From Paramacrobiotus metropolitanus (taxonomy: Eukaryota; Tardigrada; Eutardigrada; Parachela; Macrobiotidae): a stretch of 52,799 nucleotides of DNA. Positions within the stretch are counted from its first letter, which is position 1, and every line of letters begins with the position of its first letter. The position numbers and the translations under genes are program-made. This document shows positions 19,621 through 29,546 of this stretch, piece by piece. The stretch lies in assembly GCF_019649055.1 (NCBI RefSeq), contig NW_026570541.1:1-52799 (forward strand), in the 5' to 3' direction. The notes below the pieces were generated by a model. It worked only from the letters and a program-made list of their open reading frames with translations, was not told where the DNA came from and made no database searches.

Positions 19621-21475
19621 GAAGGCATCGAGAACGCAAAAAAAATTGGGTGGACAAAATTTACGGTGGACGTTTTTTGGGTCCCCGGAAGGTTTGGTCG
19701 GTTTATCGTCCAAAACGTCCGCCGGGCGTCTCGGTCGGTTACACACGCCACTTCCGGCCACTGGAATGCCGCTATCTTCTCTCTCTCCAATACCAACATT
19801 TGCTTGTGATGCAACCGCTACTTCTATTTCCGGCTATTTTAGCGACAAGCTCACGCCTCAGTGGAATGAAGTCTCTTCTTCCAGCCTCGTACAAATTTCT
19901 CGAAGCCTTTCGCTCATCCTTGGAACATGTAAAGTGGGAAGACCTGAAATGGTCAAAAACATTTTTTCTTCCTAACTCGCAGTCATCCATTGCTTTGTTA
20001 CTCTAAACTACTTTGCATCTCTTTCGTACATACTGTATGTAATAGGTATTACATACTGTACTAATTTTTTTGTTTCTCTTGTTGTTTTTTCTGTTTACAC
20101 TTGTTGTTGTTCTTAGTTAGCATATTGACAATATTGTTCCTGTTTTCCATTCGGCATTTTGCTGTTAAGGACAACTTGTCTCATTGTCCACTGCCGAGAA
20201 ACGGACCACAGCTTCGTCGCACGAAGACGAAGACAAGAAATTATAATTATTATTGAAATTATGAACACCATGTTGCGCCCTGACGCCAATGCTCGTCAAC
20301 GGGTTAACGGCACAGTTACTAAAACTATTCTGATTATCACTGCACATATTTGCAAAGGGAATAAACAAAGGCACATTAGCATCTCAACCGGTCACGGAAT
20401 CTTATTCACCACAAAATTAAAGGAGATGTGCCGCTGCCATTCTAACCAGGGCACATAGGAGGCTCGAAATTCAGAAAAATCTGAGTTTTTGCATAAAGGT
20501 ACTGTGTTGTCGAGTCAACTTGGAACCTTTTTGTACAGTGAGACGTATCCGATTAGCATATAACTCACTAAGTAATATAGCTACGTAGTATAATTAAAAA
20601 ACTGGTTTCAGCTGCGTTAATCAAGATGGGCGTGGCCAAATGCAAATAGAAAGAGTAAGTAATGCCCAAACCAAATACTAATACAATACCAGCACGGGCT
20701 TTGCGCGTAGGAGTCATTTTGATGCCATTGCAGCAGGCCATTAGCCATGGACTAAGTGAAACCCGCGTGCGATGTTCTTTGCCAGCGCTGTCAAATTTTC
20801 TACTTTCAAAACTCTGTTATTATTTAAAATATGTTACTTGTTATTATGTGCATTTTTGTATATTGCAAAAAAAATTTGCTTTCCTAACCAGCAACCACAA
20901 AGAACAAAAATATCAAATTTTGAAAGTTGGCAATTTAAAAACGTTGGCAGAGACCATCGCATGCGGGTTTCACTTGCCTAGAATCTCGGCTTCAAGAGTC
21001 TACTAAGCCTACTGCTACACGTACTGCTACACCTGACTGCTACACGTACAGCCAGTGATGTTACTGCATAATGTTTGGTGATATTGGCTATTGGGCACTT
21101 ACTCTTTCAATCTGTGTTTGGCCAAGCCCATCCTAATTACAACAGCCGAAATTATTTTCTTAATTATACTACGTGGGTGTACTACCTTTCTGCAAAATCT
21201 TTCAGTTTTTTCTTAATTTGGAGCCTCCCTATGTGTCTTGGTAAGAAATCTCTGGTTTATTGGAATCTAACCACTCAGCACGTACGGTGACGTACATCAA
21301 GATATACGTCAACATTTGATGTCATCAACAGAATTCCCATTTCTGTATAAAGGCAAATCAAAGCAATCAGACATAATCATGGAACAACAGCATCAGCAAA
21401 AATTACGCAATCATCAGCGTTTGCTGTGTACATCAATTACTCGCAACACGTATCGTAGCCACAGCCATCTGTTGT
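19621..21475. other. Intergenic stretch, no gene recognised
   Basis: Frames at 19553-20006, 20159-20458, 20662-21006 and 21075-21290 lack domains and splice context. A ccacttccggccactggaa...gctat phrase at 19748-19774 resembles cgcttctggccagtggaagtcgctat near 23238-23263, suggesting shared dispersed repeat sequence. Confidence 0.35.
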
Positions 21476-21667
21476 TTAACCTTTAACATTTTTTGGTGCT
21501 CCTTTACAGTTGTTGATCACGGGTCCATTCGGCGGCGCGCATGTAGGCGAAGGAAGGAAGGTACGATAAAGACCAAATTTGCAGACGCAGGTGTTGTGGC
21601 AATCATAAACGCATAACACCGGCGGGTTGGGGTTGGCGCATGACTTCTCACACTCGCGGCAGCCATA
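21476..21667 (-). CDS. TIL-type protease-inhibitor domain exon (terminal)
   Basis: The minus-strand exon starts after a gaattacag acceptor (21668-21669) and ends at a stop (21476-21478). It encodes about 63 residues with nine Cys spaced as YGCREC, EKSC, VLC, YDCHNTCVCKFG, SPTC and NNC, the pattern of a trypsin-inhibitor-like cysteine-rich domain, with CVC and a Gly after it. Such domains are secreted serine-protease inhibitors or modules of larger extracellular proteins. The upstream exon carrying a signal peptide was not found with confidence; the frame is also open to an in-frame ATG at 21694, so the acceptor is likely but not certain. Confidence 0.65.
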   Translation of the reverse strand, partial: YGCRECEKSCANPNPPVLCVYDCHNTCVCKFGLYRTFLPSPTCAPPNGPVINNCKGAPKNVKG

Positions 21668-22016
21668 CTGTAATTCATTAATGGGTCGGGGCATTTCAAA
21701 AATGTTTGTAGGAGGTCGGATGCAAAGGACCTGTAAAAAATGCCAAGACTTTAGGTATGAGCTTGGCAGTAACCCTTCTGTTAAATGCTGGGTCAGTGAT
21801 CATAGTAGGGAGCACAGTTTCGGTGAGCCAACTGATATTCTGCAAAAAGCATTAACTGCCGCCCCCTTTATGTGGGCGTTAAAGGGGTTAAGGCCTACGG
21901 CCAGCAGATCCGTGATGTAGTTGTTTTTAATCTGCTTGCGCGGCAGCGCACCTCACCTTTACAGTAAATTAGTTTTACAGTTTCCCAACGTTTTTATAGA
22001 ATAATATACATATAAA

Positions 22017-22039
22017 ACAACCTTACTAAGTAAGGTTGT
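22017..22039. repeat. 23-bp near-perfect palindrome
   Basis: acaaccttact and agtaaggttgt are perfect complements around a single base. It lies about 350 bp upstream (on the minus strand) of the TIL exon; its function is unknown. Confidence 0.5.
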
Positions 22040-22178
22040 TATCTACCTGTACAATAAAATTGTTGAAAGTTTTTTAGTTTTTCGTTTACGGGCACGATGG
22101 AACAACTGCACCCTGGCCTTGAAAACACGTTAGTAAAATTAAAAAAAAGAATTGGTTTTACGACGCAACGGTCCTTCT

Positions 22179-22377
22179 GAAATTACTGTACAGTGAACCA
22201 ACAATTGAAGGAAATTTGTACCGTGCAGCTAGTCGCACTTGCACAAGCGCATCCACATACACGGCTTGCAACACAACGCTACTTTACTGAACATTTATCC
22301 GGCTGTACGGTATCGTATCGCTCATAGGGTACAAAATTAATTTCCTTCAAGTACAGGGTTACTGTACAGTAATGTTC
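22179..22377. repeat. MITE-like element, about 200 bp
   Basis: Terminal inverted repeats of about 45 bp: gaaattactgtacagtgaacc and ttgaaggaaatttgtacc at the left, with their imperfect complements at the right (gggtacaaaattaatttccttcaa and ggttactgtacagtaatgttc). The centre is non-coding. Confidence 0.6.
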
Positions 22378-24060
22378 TTAAACCCTGTCGACGTTGTGTG
22401 GAACAGTGGAAGTGCGCGAGCATACTGTACTAGTGTGTTCCTTATGTTGGTTGGCATTCGTACGGGAAAGTTTGAGGTTCACTCTGCAGAGCAGATACTC
22501 GTACCGTAAAACCTTGAGCTGGCCAGCAGCAAGTCTAGTAGTAGGTGGCTTAACCGTCACCCGTGGACAGCTGCAGTGAGAAACAACCAACTACTGCCAC
22601 CCTTCGACCATCCACGGTTGATGGATACGAATGCTGGTTACGGTTAGGGCAACCATCCCCAGTTGAGTCGACCGCTACGTAGTGAATTTGGTTTCAACTC
22701 AACGTTTGACCATACCTGCGCTAAATCTCATGCAAGCATACGCAAGCATACATGCGAACACACGCCTGTGCGGTTTGGTATGTTCCTGAATGTCTCTGCT
22801 GCCCTACTTCTTTCAAATCGTTTTAAAACCGGTTTTTGCCGTCTTCGTTAAGCGCGTACAGAAAATCATTTACGCCTTTTCTTTCTCACAATAATTATTA
22901 TGATGATGATGATTTTCTTCTTCATAATTATTATGATTCCTGCGACGAATTGACCGTAGCAGACAGAGCATGCTGCTCTAAAATTTGCGCATACGCGACA
23001 AAAAGGGAGCTAACTGCATGAAAGCAATGTGTTTCACATTAGCAACGTAGCAGCCACTAGGCTGGAGGTCATTCCAGTATAGCGTGCTTTACGGGGAACG
23101 CAAACCACTACAGTCGCAAACCGGCCTTACCGAGTATCCGTTGGTTTTTCGGCTTTTGGATGATTTTGGATGATACACAAATCGCGTTTCCCCGTTGTAT
23201 TTGCATAGATATTCGCTGCTTAAAAAACTCTTTCGCCCGCTTCTGGCCAGTGGAAGTCGCTATACCGTTTCCAACCATTTCCACTAGCTTTTTAGTTCCG
23301 TCGATTTTTTAGATCCCCGAGAGTGTTTTCAGCTTATCCATATGGCTGAACATTACTGCCCTTGAAGAAGTTTTCAGTCGTACAAATGAGCTGAAAACAC
23401 CAGCTTAGCTGTACCTGTACGGCTGTACGTGTTTCAGAAAACTTAGTGACGTCAAAAAAAATAAGTCTAACGTGCTTGCCATTCAATGCTGTTGTGAAAT
23501 ACGCAAACGATCGTTCGTTTTCAACGAGTCCTGCGTGACCGTTGCAGTGGGACTGTGGGCATGGTTAAAGGGAAAGTGAATTTTCCCATCTACGTAATAT
23601 ATCAGCTCGAGGTCACACACGCTTCTGCGCTAGGGAGCCACGTAACTCGGTATGTGCGTTATAACATACAAGTATGTATAACATAGAGAGATAAAAGTTG
23701 TTTCAAGGCCACCTCGATCACCGATGACGCAGAGTTTTCTGTAGAATTAGAATAGAAGAATTAGAATTAATAGTTAGACTAAAAATTAATAAAATTAGAA
23801 TTAGAATTATTAATCAATATTATTATTAATTAGTCTGTAGTAGTAGAATAAACACCCAAAAATTCTCAGTGCCACCCCCTAAATGTTAACCGCATGGCTC
23901 GTTATTAACTGACTTATTGATTTCGATTTTCGTACTTCTGAATTGCCCATAAAAAGTTACACCGGAAGCTGCAAAGCGAAAAACGAAACGACGCATCGAA
24001 GTACTTAATAATTTATTTCACAATAATTTATTTTAAAATTTTTGCTTTTAAATAGTGTAA
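22378..24060. other. Intergenic stretch, no gene recognised
   Basis: No supported exon. Contains simple repeats (a tgatgatgatga run near 22900 and attagaatt words at 23748-23812) and several gtac-rich words. Small frames (22394-22590, 22663-23021) lack domains. Confidence 0.35.
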
Positions 24061-25278
24061 TGCTAGGTCCATACTTCAGTTGTAAGAAAAAGTTGTACAA
24101 CAAATCGTAGTCGTAAAATGGGAACTACGATTTCAACAATCGTAGTCGTAGTTTCCAGGATGTTATAGCAATGTTGTTCAATTTTTACTTTCTGCAACAC
24201 TTCCCGGCCATACTTCAACCGCAACAAAAATCTAAGCCGACCCAGCAGACACGCGATTGGCGGAGATAATCCCGCTTATTTTTATTAACAAGCGGAAGCA
24301 GAATTTTTATTAATTAATATCACACGAAAATGTACAGATGTACCGCATACCAATCATGGTCGCTATCATACCCAAAAAACCAATACAAGTACAGTATATA
24401 TCCAGATTTATGCAGTTACTATAGGTCGCAGGATATCGAGTTTTCTAAAAATTCCTGGTCCGTATTACGTCGCGATTTTATGGACGCAGAAGGGCGCACG
24501 TTTTTGGCCATTTTATTAAGCGGTTTTAGCGTTCTGTGTATTGTGTATTGTGCAGTGTATTATGCAGTACAATGCAGTTTCTAGTTATGGTAATCAGTTC
24601 ATAGGTGACAACCATAATGATATCAAGTAATCAATGAGTATTATTGTTTTAAATAAGTATGCATGTAGAGCTGCACACATATATATACTTCGAATGCTGC
24701 CTTATATGGGCTCCCCTTATATTACTCTCCCTTATCTGGGCTCCCGAGCAATATGAGCAACCCTCCACATGGGCGGTTACGATATTACTCACACCTTCGC
24801 AGCTGTTAATTCAGTGTTATGCCTGACTGAAAATTTTGATTTATTTAAAATACTTATTTTGCCAGTATTTATTTGAAATTTCGGCATTTTTCAGTTTGTT
24901 AATTGGCAAATCCGGTTGAAATTAATGAAAAATATTATTATATAGATAATATATACAAATATAATTCGGATGTAAAATTTCGGAATTCCCATATAAGGCA
25001 GCATTCGAAGTATACACATATGGTAATTCTGACAAAACTGCCCATTGGCCAGTTTGCTACGATTGTTGTAGAAAGGAAGAAAACCCCCTCCCTCTTACAA
25101 CATCAATCTACAACAAATTTTTCGTCGTGCAACTTTTTTTCTACAACTTTCGCGTCCATACTTTCGAGAATTACAACAAAAATTGCTACAACAAAAGTGG
25201 CTCGCGTACATACTTTTTCTACGATTGTTGCAAGATTTCTATTGTTTTCCGAATTACAACTGAAGTATGGACCTAGCA
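24061..25278. mobile_element. Non-autonomous TIR element, 1218 bp, TAA target duplication
   Basis: Perfect 25-bp terminal inverted repeats: 24061-24085 begins TGCTAGGTCCATACTTCAG and 25254-25278 is its complement. TAA flanks both ends (24058-24060 and 25279-25281). A 3-bp TWA duplication is typical of the PIF/Harbinger superfamily, but the TIR start is not diagnostic. Internal copies of the tccatactt word near 24211 and 25155 suggest a composite history. No transposase frame is seen; the 84- and 169-codon plus frames inside are not regarded as genes. Confidence 0.65.
24677..25020. repeat. Foldback element nested in the TIR element
   Basis: Inverted arms 24677-24710 and 24988-25020 share tatacttcgaatgctgccttatatgg. 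It lies wholly inside 24061-25278, so it inserted into it or is part of its subterminal structure. Confidence 0.6.
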
Positions 25279-25281
25279 TAA

Positions 25282-25973
25282 AGCTGCGCACGCGAATTGT
25301 TATGTCACTTAAGTCTATTGACCGATTTCCTAATAAACATCTTTCACAATTGTCCGAGCTTGGCGTAGCATGGCTGGCTACCTGGCTTTATACTTGCTTC
25401 ATCATTAATTAAACAGGAGAATAAATAAATTTAATTATGGTACAAAGAAAAAACACTTCTAAGCGTTCATAAGCCCATCAGTACTCATTATGCTAACCGC
25501 CGAAGGCGGGTACCCCTTTGTGAAACCAACACATAATAATAATATCTGGATTCTGGAAGTATTCGGAACTATTTAAGCTCCGTCTATTTTGACACTTGCT
25601 GCTGAGTTTACAGTATAAGCTACGGCAGTTGGTTTACGGCAGTTGTCATGGAATACTTACATCCAAATGATCCACCGACAGCACGTCACTTCGTGCACTG
25701 CTCTAACTTAGTGAATTGGTAAAGTGCGCGTATGCTGAGACGTGGTTTGCTTCAACAGCACTTTGGCAGTTGTAGCGCAGGCAAATTTCGCGACGGCAAT
25801 CTTTCCTATGGTCGAATAACCGGCATAGTTCTCATCCAGCAGAATTTTCGGATTGCCAAAAAGGCAGACACGGAATTCATAAAAGTTGAGTGGTTGCATA
25901 AACTAATGGAAAGTTAAGTTGCCGCGCGCAGGTGGGGCTGCTGATGCAACTGACCAGGGCCATGCATCACCTG
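25282..25973. other. Intergenic stretch, no gene recognised
   Basis: A 61-codon plus frame at 25732-25917 ends in a normal stop and could be a terminal exon, but there is no recognisable domain or clear acceptor. Confidence 0.3.
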
Positions 25974-26640
25974 CTCCCGGCTCCGGAAAAATTCTTTTTT
26001 TGCAGGAAGACAGGGTAAACCTTTGGTGTACTTAAAAAATATTTTCATCGGCATTGGTTATGTACGCGTGGCTAAACTTTATTCCAATGGCATTAATACA
26101 TGCAGCAGTATGTATCGGGAGTAAGTACCGTAACAGGTTAGCGTACAATGTCAGAGGTTGGCAAGAAATACGTGTTATCAGTAGTCCGATCCTAGTTAAT
26201 TTCATTAAAAATTACTGCTGTTAATAATCAAGAAAAATTAGAAAATTGTGAAGCTAGCGGGTAGCGATAACGCGTAGTCTATTAATTTGTGCCAACGCGT
26301 CTGTGATACTCTATTGCGGGACGTTTCTCCATTTCCCATCTGCATGCTAATACTGTATATACAGTACGAGTAATTCTTCTCGGTGATTTACTTAACAGTA
26401 GTGAGTTTTACAACAATTATCAAAAAGATCTGACTACTGATTACACGAATTTGTGAAAACTTCTGACATTGTACGGTACACTTTTACGGTATTCCCTTAC
26501 TAAATAGTACTGGATGCGTTACCGTTGGAATTCTAGTTTGGCTACGCCCACTCAACCATGACCGATGAAAATATTTTTTAAGTGTACCCAAGGGTTGCTT
26601 TGTCTTTCTGCAAAAAATGAAATTTTTCGGAGCCCGGAGT
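25974..26640. repeat. Long-armed foldback element, about 667 bp
   Basis: Arms of about 220-250 bp (25974 to about 26210 and about 26430 to 26640) pair imperfectly along their length. Matching blocks include ggctccgg-aaaaattc-tttttttgcagg, cttaaaaaatattttcatcgg and gtacaatgtcaga with their inverted counterparts. The central part is AT-rich and non-coding. Confidence 0.6.
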
Positions 26641-27039
26641 AGCGAAAGTTTCGGTTCGGTGATAATGTGGAAAGGATCGTTTATATGGGGAACTACCTAC
26701 TACCTAGTGAAGCATTCCGATGTTGGCTGGCACCAAAATTAACTTACTATTAATAACCCTATTACTGTAAATAATATCATTAAATTTCCTATTTTTTAAT
26801 GGTTTTATTTTGTATTTGCAAATACCTAAACGAAGTACTCGTTCAAACCTTTTAGAATTGTCTTTTTTATATTAAATCTTAGTATTTAAAGATCTTAGGT
26901 AATGCAGCTTTATTCACATAATAATTTGATTTTCCCAGTGATTTTTACAATAATGTTTTTCTCTGGCGGCGGGTTAAGTACATCAGGCTTTCCAGCCGAC
27001 AATAGGACGATTCGGTAAATGGGGATTTGACCCGGTACG
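26641..27039. other. Intergenic stretch, no gene recognised
   Basis: AT-rich sequence; nothing recognised apart from the edge of the following hairpin element. Confidence 0.35.
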
Positions 27040-27149
27040 TAGCACCAAATTCGTGTACTTACATCCGCCGGAACTTTCGGTGTCGCGCGACAGCAAAAGT
27101 TCCCGTGGATGTACACGAATTTGGTGCTATCACTGCTATCATAGCAGTG
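27040..27149. repeat. Compact hairpin element plus adjoining 19-bp palindrome
   Basis: 27040-27077 pairs with 27096-27130 (tagcaccaaattcgtgtac...catcc...ggaacttt and its complement). It is followed by cactgctat-c-atagcagtg (27131-27149), a perfect palindrome. Downstream gtgtaccgggcc (27160-27171) and upstream acccggtac (27030-27038) form an outer pair. A fragment of the family occurs at 4615-4655. Confidence 0.6.
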
Positions 27150-27752
27150 CTTTTTACGGTGTACCGGGCCAGTCCCTTAAGGACAGCTTAAACGTTTCGG
27201 GTGATAAAATACAAGCTGAGCACGGATGAATATCGGCTTATTGCGACTATCTCAGATTTTTTTATCAGAATAATGCAATATGTTGCAACATGGTTAGAAC
27301 ACAAGCTGTCTCCCTGGAAATTTGCAAATTAGTAAGCACACGAGCGTGAACCCGCCCATGTTAGTCCAATGGCATCCATGGTAACAAGCTTTTGAGTGAC
27401 CACTGGACTTGAGGTCCTGCAAACTGGCAACGACGATTGGTCTTAGAACACCCGCGTGATCGGGAGGTTTTTGAAGCATTTTAAAGCAGGAAAATTGAAT
27501 GAGTAGAAGCTGAGATCACCGGCGCCAAAGGTGAGGGGCCGAAATCCTGGCACAGATAGTTAGTATTCATGTAACTATGTACGATAATAATCAAAAGTAG
27601 ATCACTATAATAAACAGGATGCGAAAAGGTTTGCCTATAAGAAACAAGGGTTTTAGGGGGTGCCTATGACTGTTTCCCTTTTTTAATTATGTTTAATTAT
27701 ATAAATTAAAAAAAGTAGCACCAATTGCAGGCTTAAAATTTTTACTTACTAC
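27150..27752. other. Intergenic stretch, no gene recognised
   Basis: A 61-codon minus frame (27294-27479) has no recognisable domain. The stretch ends at the CTAC duplication (27749-27752) of the following retroelement. Confidence 0.35.
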
Positions 27753-28048
27753 TCTCGGAGAAGCGTCTACGCTGTACAGAGAAACGACAACGGAAACAAC
27801 ATCTCCTCGAAATAATCGCTTTTATTTCAATGAAATAAATGCTAATCAGCATCGAAACAAATCTCTAAAGGTGAGAAAAAGGGCATGAAATCAAGGAAAG
27901 CTAGGAAACGATGTTAACGGTTCCGAAGCTGGCACTCGAATGGCAAAACATGCTTTAGCATGTGCGCAGAATGGCAAATGGTGAGCCGATCCAGTAATGG
28001 TGAGGCGAACACGCCAATATCCTGTGCACTACGCACAACACTCTGACA
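27753..28048 (-). repeat. 3' LTR of the 10.6-kb element
   Basis: Begins TGTCAGAGTGTTGTGCG on the minus strand and ends TCTCCGAGA. AATAAA lies about 85 nt before its end. Adjacent interior sequence on the minus strand (ccgtcccgtggca) is not an obvious polypurine tract. Confidence 0.8.
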
Positions 28049-28616
28049 TGCCACGGGACGGGATGCCGAGGCCCCTTGAGGCTCAAAAACAGGAATGAGA
28101 AAAGTGAGAAAACGCATGTTAAATGCAACATAGTGAGCAATTCTTATTAAAAAAATGTGCCAATTATTCCATCACAGTTAGTGAGAACACACGCTGCAAA
28201 ATGCGACGTAAAATTAATCAAACTAGTTTTAAACTCGTAACAAAAATCTAGTAATTATTCCGGTAAAATCCCATTCCAGTTAAGTCCAATCCTGCATTAA
28301 TCCTTGTTATGTTGCAGGTTTTCCGATCCATTCCGGAGTTTTCCTCCAATCATACGCATTGTTGCGTCGATCCACGACAAATATGCAGCTTTGTGCATCT
28401 TCGGCAATTTTATTCATCTGTTATGCAATTAATGCACTACGGCAATTCGTTAACCAAGTATTGTGCACAGATTTGTGCGTCTACGGCTTTTCAATTTTTT
28501 GTTTAGAGCTGATCGAAATAAATTCGATTTTAATGCACTCGTTGGGCTTTTACGGCGATTAATTTTCGGTATACACATTGTGTACTACGGCGATTTAATT
28601 TTAGCATTTAATGCTT
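28049..28616 (-). other. 3' untranslated part of the 10.6-kb element
   Basis: About 570 bp without a supported gene between the 309-codon ORF and the 3' LTR. Its upstream half (on the minus strand) holds the GCCGTA/hairpin array at 28384-28623. Confidence 0.5.
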
Positions 28617-28623
28617 TTACGGC
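28384..28623 (-). repeat. Array of GCCGTA hexamers each followed by a short hairpin
   Basis: On the plus strand tacggc (once ttcggc) occurs ending at 28405, 28443, 28487, 28556, 28591 and 28623. Five of the six copies are directly preceded by a small palindrome, for example gcatttaatgc, tacacattgtgta, gcacagatttgtgc, tgcaattaatgca and atgcagctttgtgcat. On the element's sense strand each unit is GCCGTA plus stem-loop, spaced 32-69 nt apart. It lies just past, and slightly overlaps, the end of the last ORF. Confidence 0.55.
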
Positions 28624-29546
28624 ATCTCTAACTGCGGTTCAGCATTAAGTACATTAAGAGCGTCGCTCAGTACGGCAGACGTAGTCTTAATGTCGGCACT
28701 ATCATCCAGCATATCCACTCCTCCGTTGCCCCCTGGATAGTACAACGGGTCAGTATCGTTATCCGGGATGTGTACCGCAAAAATCAGATGGTCCACATCG
28801 GTGAAGGTCGAATCCTGGCCCATTGCTTCCAGTTCGTACTGTCTATCCCGCAGGGCTTGTCGGGATGGATAGAGAAAATTATTCTCTATGGACGGCTTCT
28901 CGTCCGTCTCCATTACTGCTTCTTCCAGCAGTTTCTGCGCGCTTCCTGAAATCGTCAGTGATTCCACCGACGCCACGACATCCGTTCGCGGAATTTCGCT
29001 AGGTGGCGCAGTGATCACTGCAGATTCGGTATTCACAGTCGGCGGTACGGTTGCAGTGTTATCTGCAATTACTGGTGCAGCATTAGCTGTCTCCGGCGTT
29101 TCGTCAGTTTCCTCAGTGTCCATTGACACTACGGTTTCCTTCGGTTCAGGTTGGACCGTCCTACTAGTCGACGGGGTGTCAGGGGAATTTGGGGCGACTT
29201 TGCGCTTTCCCTGGCCCTGACGTTCAGCAAACCGCTTAACAAGATCATAAATTCCATCATAATGTCCATTATGGATAGCTTCGGTCTTCAATCCATCGAT
29301 TTGCATGACACTCAGAATGTCGTTTAAGACTTTCGCTTGTTGTTCCTCATTTAGAGGTTCACCCAGGCGATTGACGTAGCTTTTTAATCGGCGATTCTGT
29401 TCTTCTTGCCGGTATGTCCGGGCCCAGTGATGAGCGTGGCAATTGCCCATTAATGCTGAGAGGATAACCAAAATGTACTTCTTTAAACCCCATCCGATAG
29501 GGATCGTATCCCATATAATTTTCATGGGAGCGATTTTTCGCTGCAT
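28617..29546 (-). CDS. Unrecognised 309-aa ORF at the 3' end of the 10.6-kb element
   Basis: I do not recognise this protein. The first 45 residues contain a hydrophobic stretch (KKYILVILSALMGN) that could be a signal anchor or buried helix. Residues about 45-125 are charged and helical (RTYRQEEQNRRLKSYVNRLG...), with a basic patch GQGKRKV. Residues about 125-205 are Pro/Thr/Ser/Glu-rich and low complexity. The C-terminal 100 residues are acidic. The start overlaps the end of the preceding 438-codon ORF by 25 nt in a different frame, so it may be expressed by frameshift or reinitiation. It occupies the position where errantiviruses carry env, but no env-like signal, cleavage site or C-terminal anchor is visible. 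A 110-codon antisense frame inside it is a shadow. Confidence 0.6.
   Translation of the reverse strand: MQRKIAPMKIIWDTIPIGWGLKKYILVILSALMGNCHAHHWARTYRQEEQNRRLKSYVNRLGEPLNEEQQAKVLNDILSVMQIDGLKTEAIHNGHYDGIYDLVKRFAERQGQGKRKVAPNSPDTPSTSRTVQPEPKETVVSMDTEETDETPETANAAPVIADNTATVPPTVNTESAVITAPPSEIPRTDVVASVESLTISGSAQKLLEEAVMETDEKPSIENNFLYPSRQALRDRQYELEAMGQDSTFTDVDHLIFAVHIPDNDTDPLYYPGGNGGVDMLDDSADIKTTSAVLSDALNVLNAEPQLEMP

Noticed and set aside
24903-25412. 169-codon ORF at 24903-25412
   Set aside because: It crosses the right TIR boundary and the nested foldback arm of repeat elements; composition is non-coding-like.
28888-29220. 110-codon plus-strand ORF (Ser/Val/Thr-rich)
   Set aside because: It is antisense to the low-complexity part of the 309-codon ORF, with repetitive composition expected of a shadow.
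28617-29546. Envelope-like gene
   Set aside because: Position fits, but there is no clear signal peptide with cleavage, furin-type site, fusion peptide or C-terminal membrane anchor.
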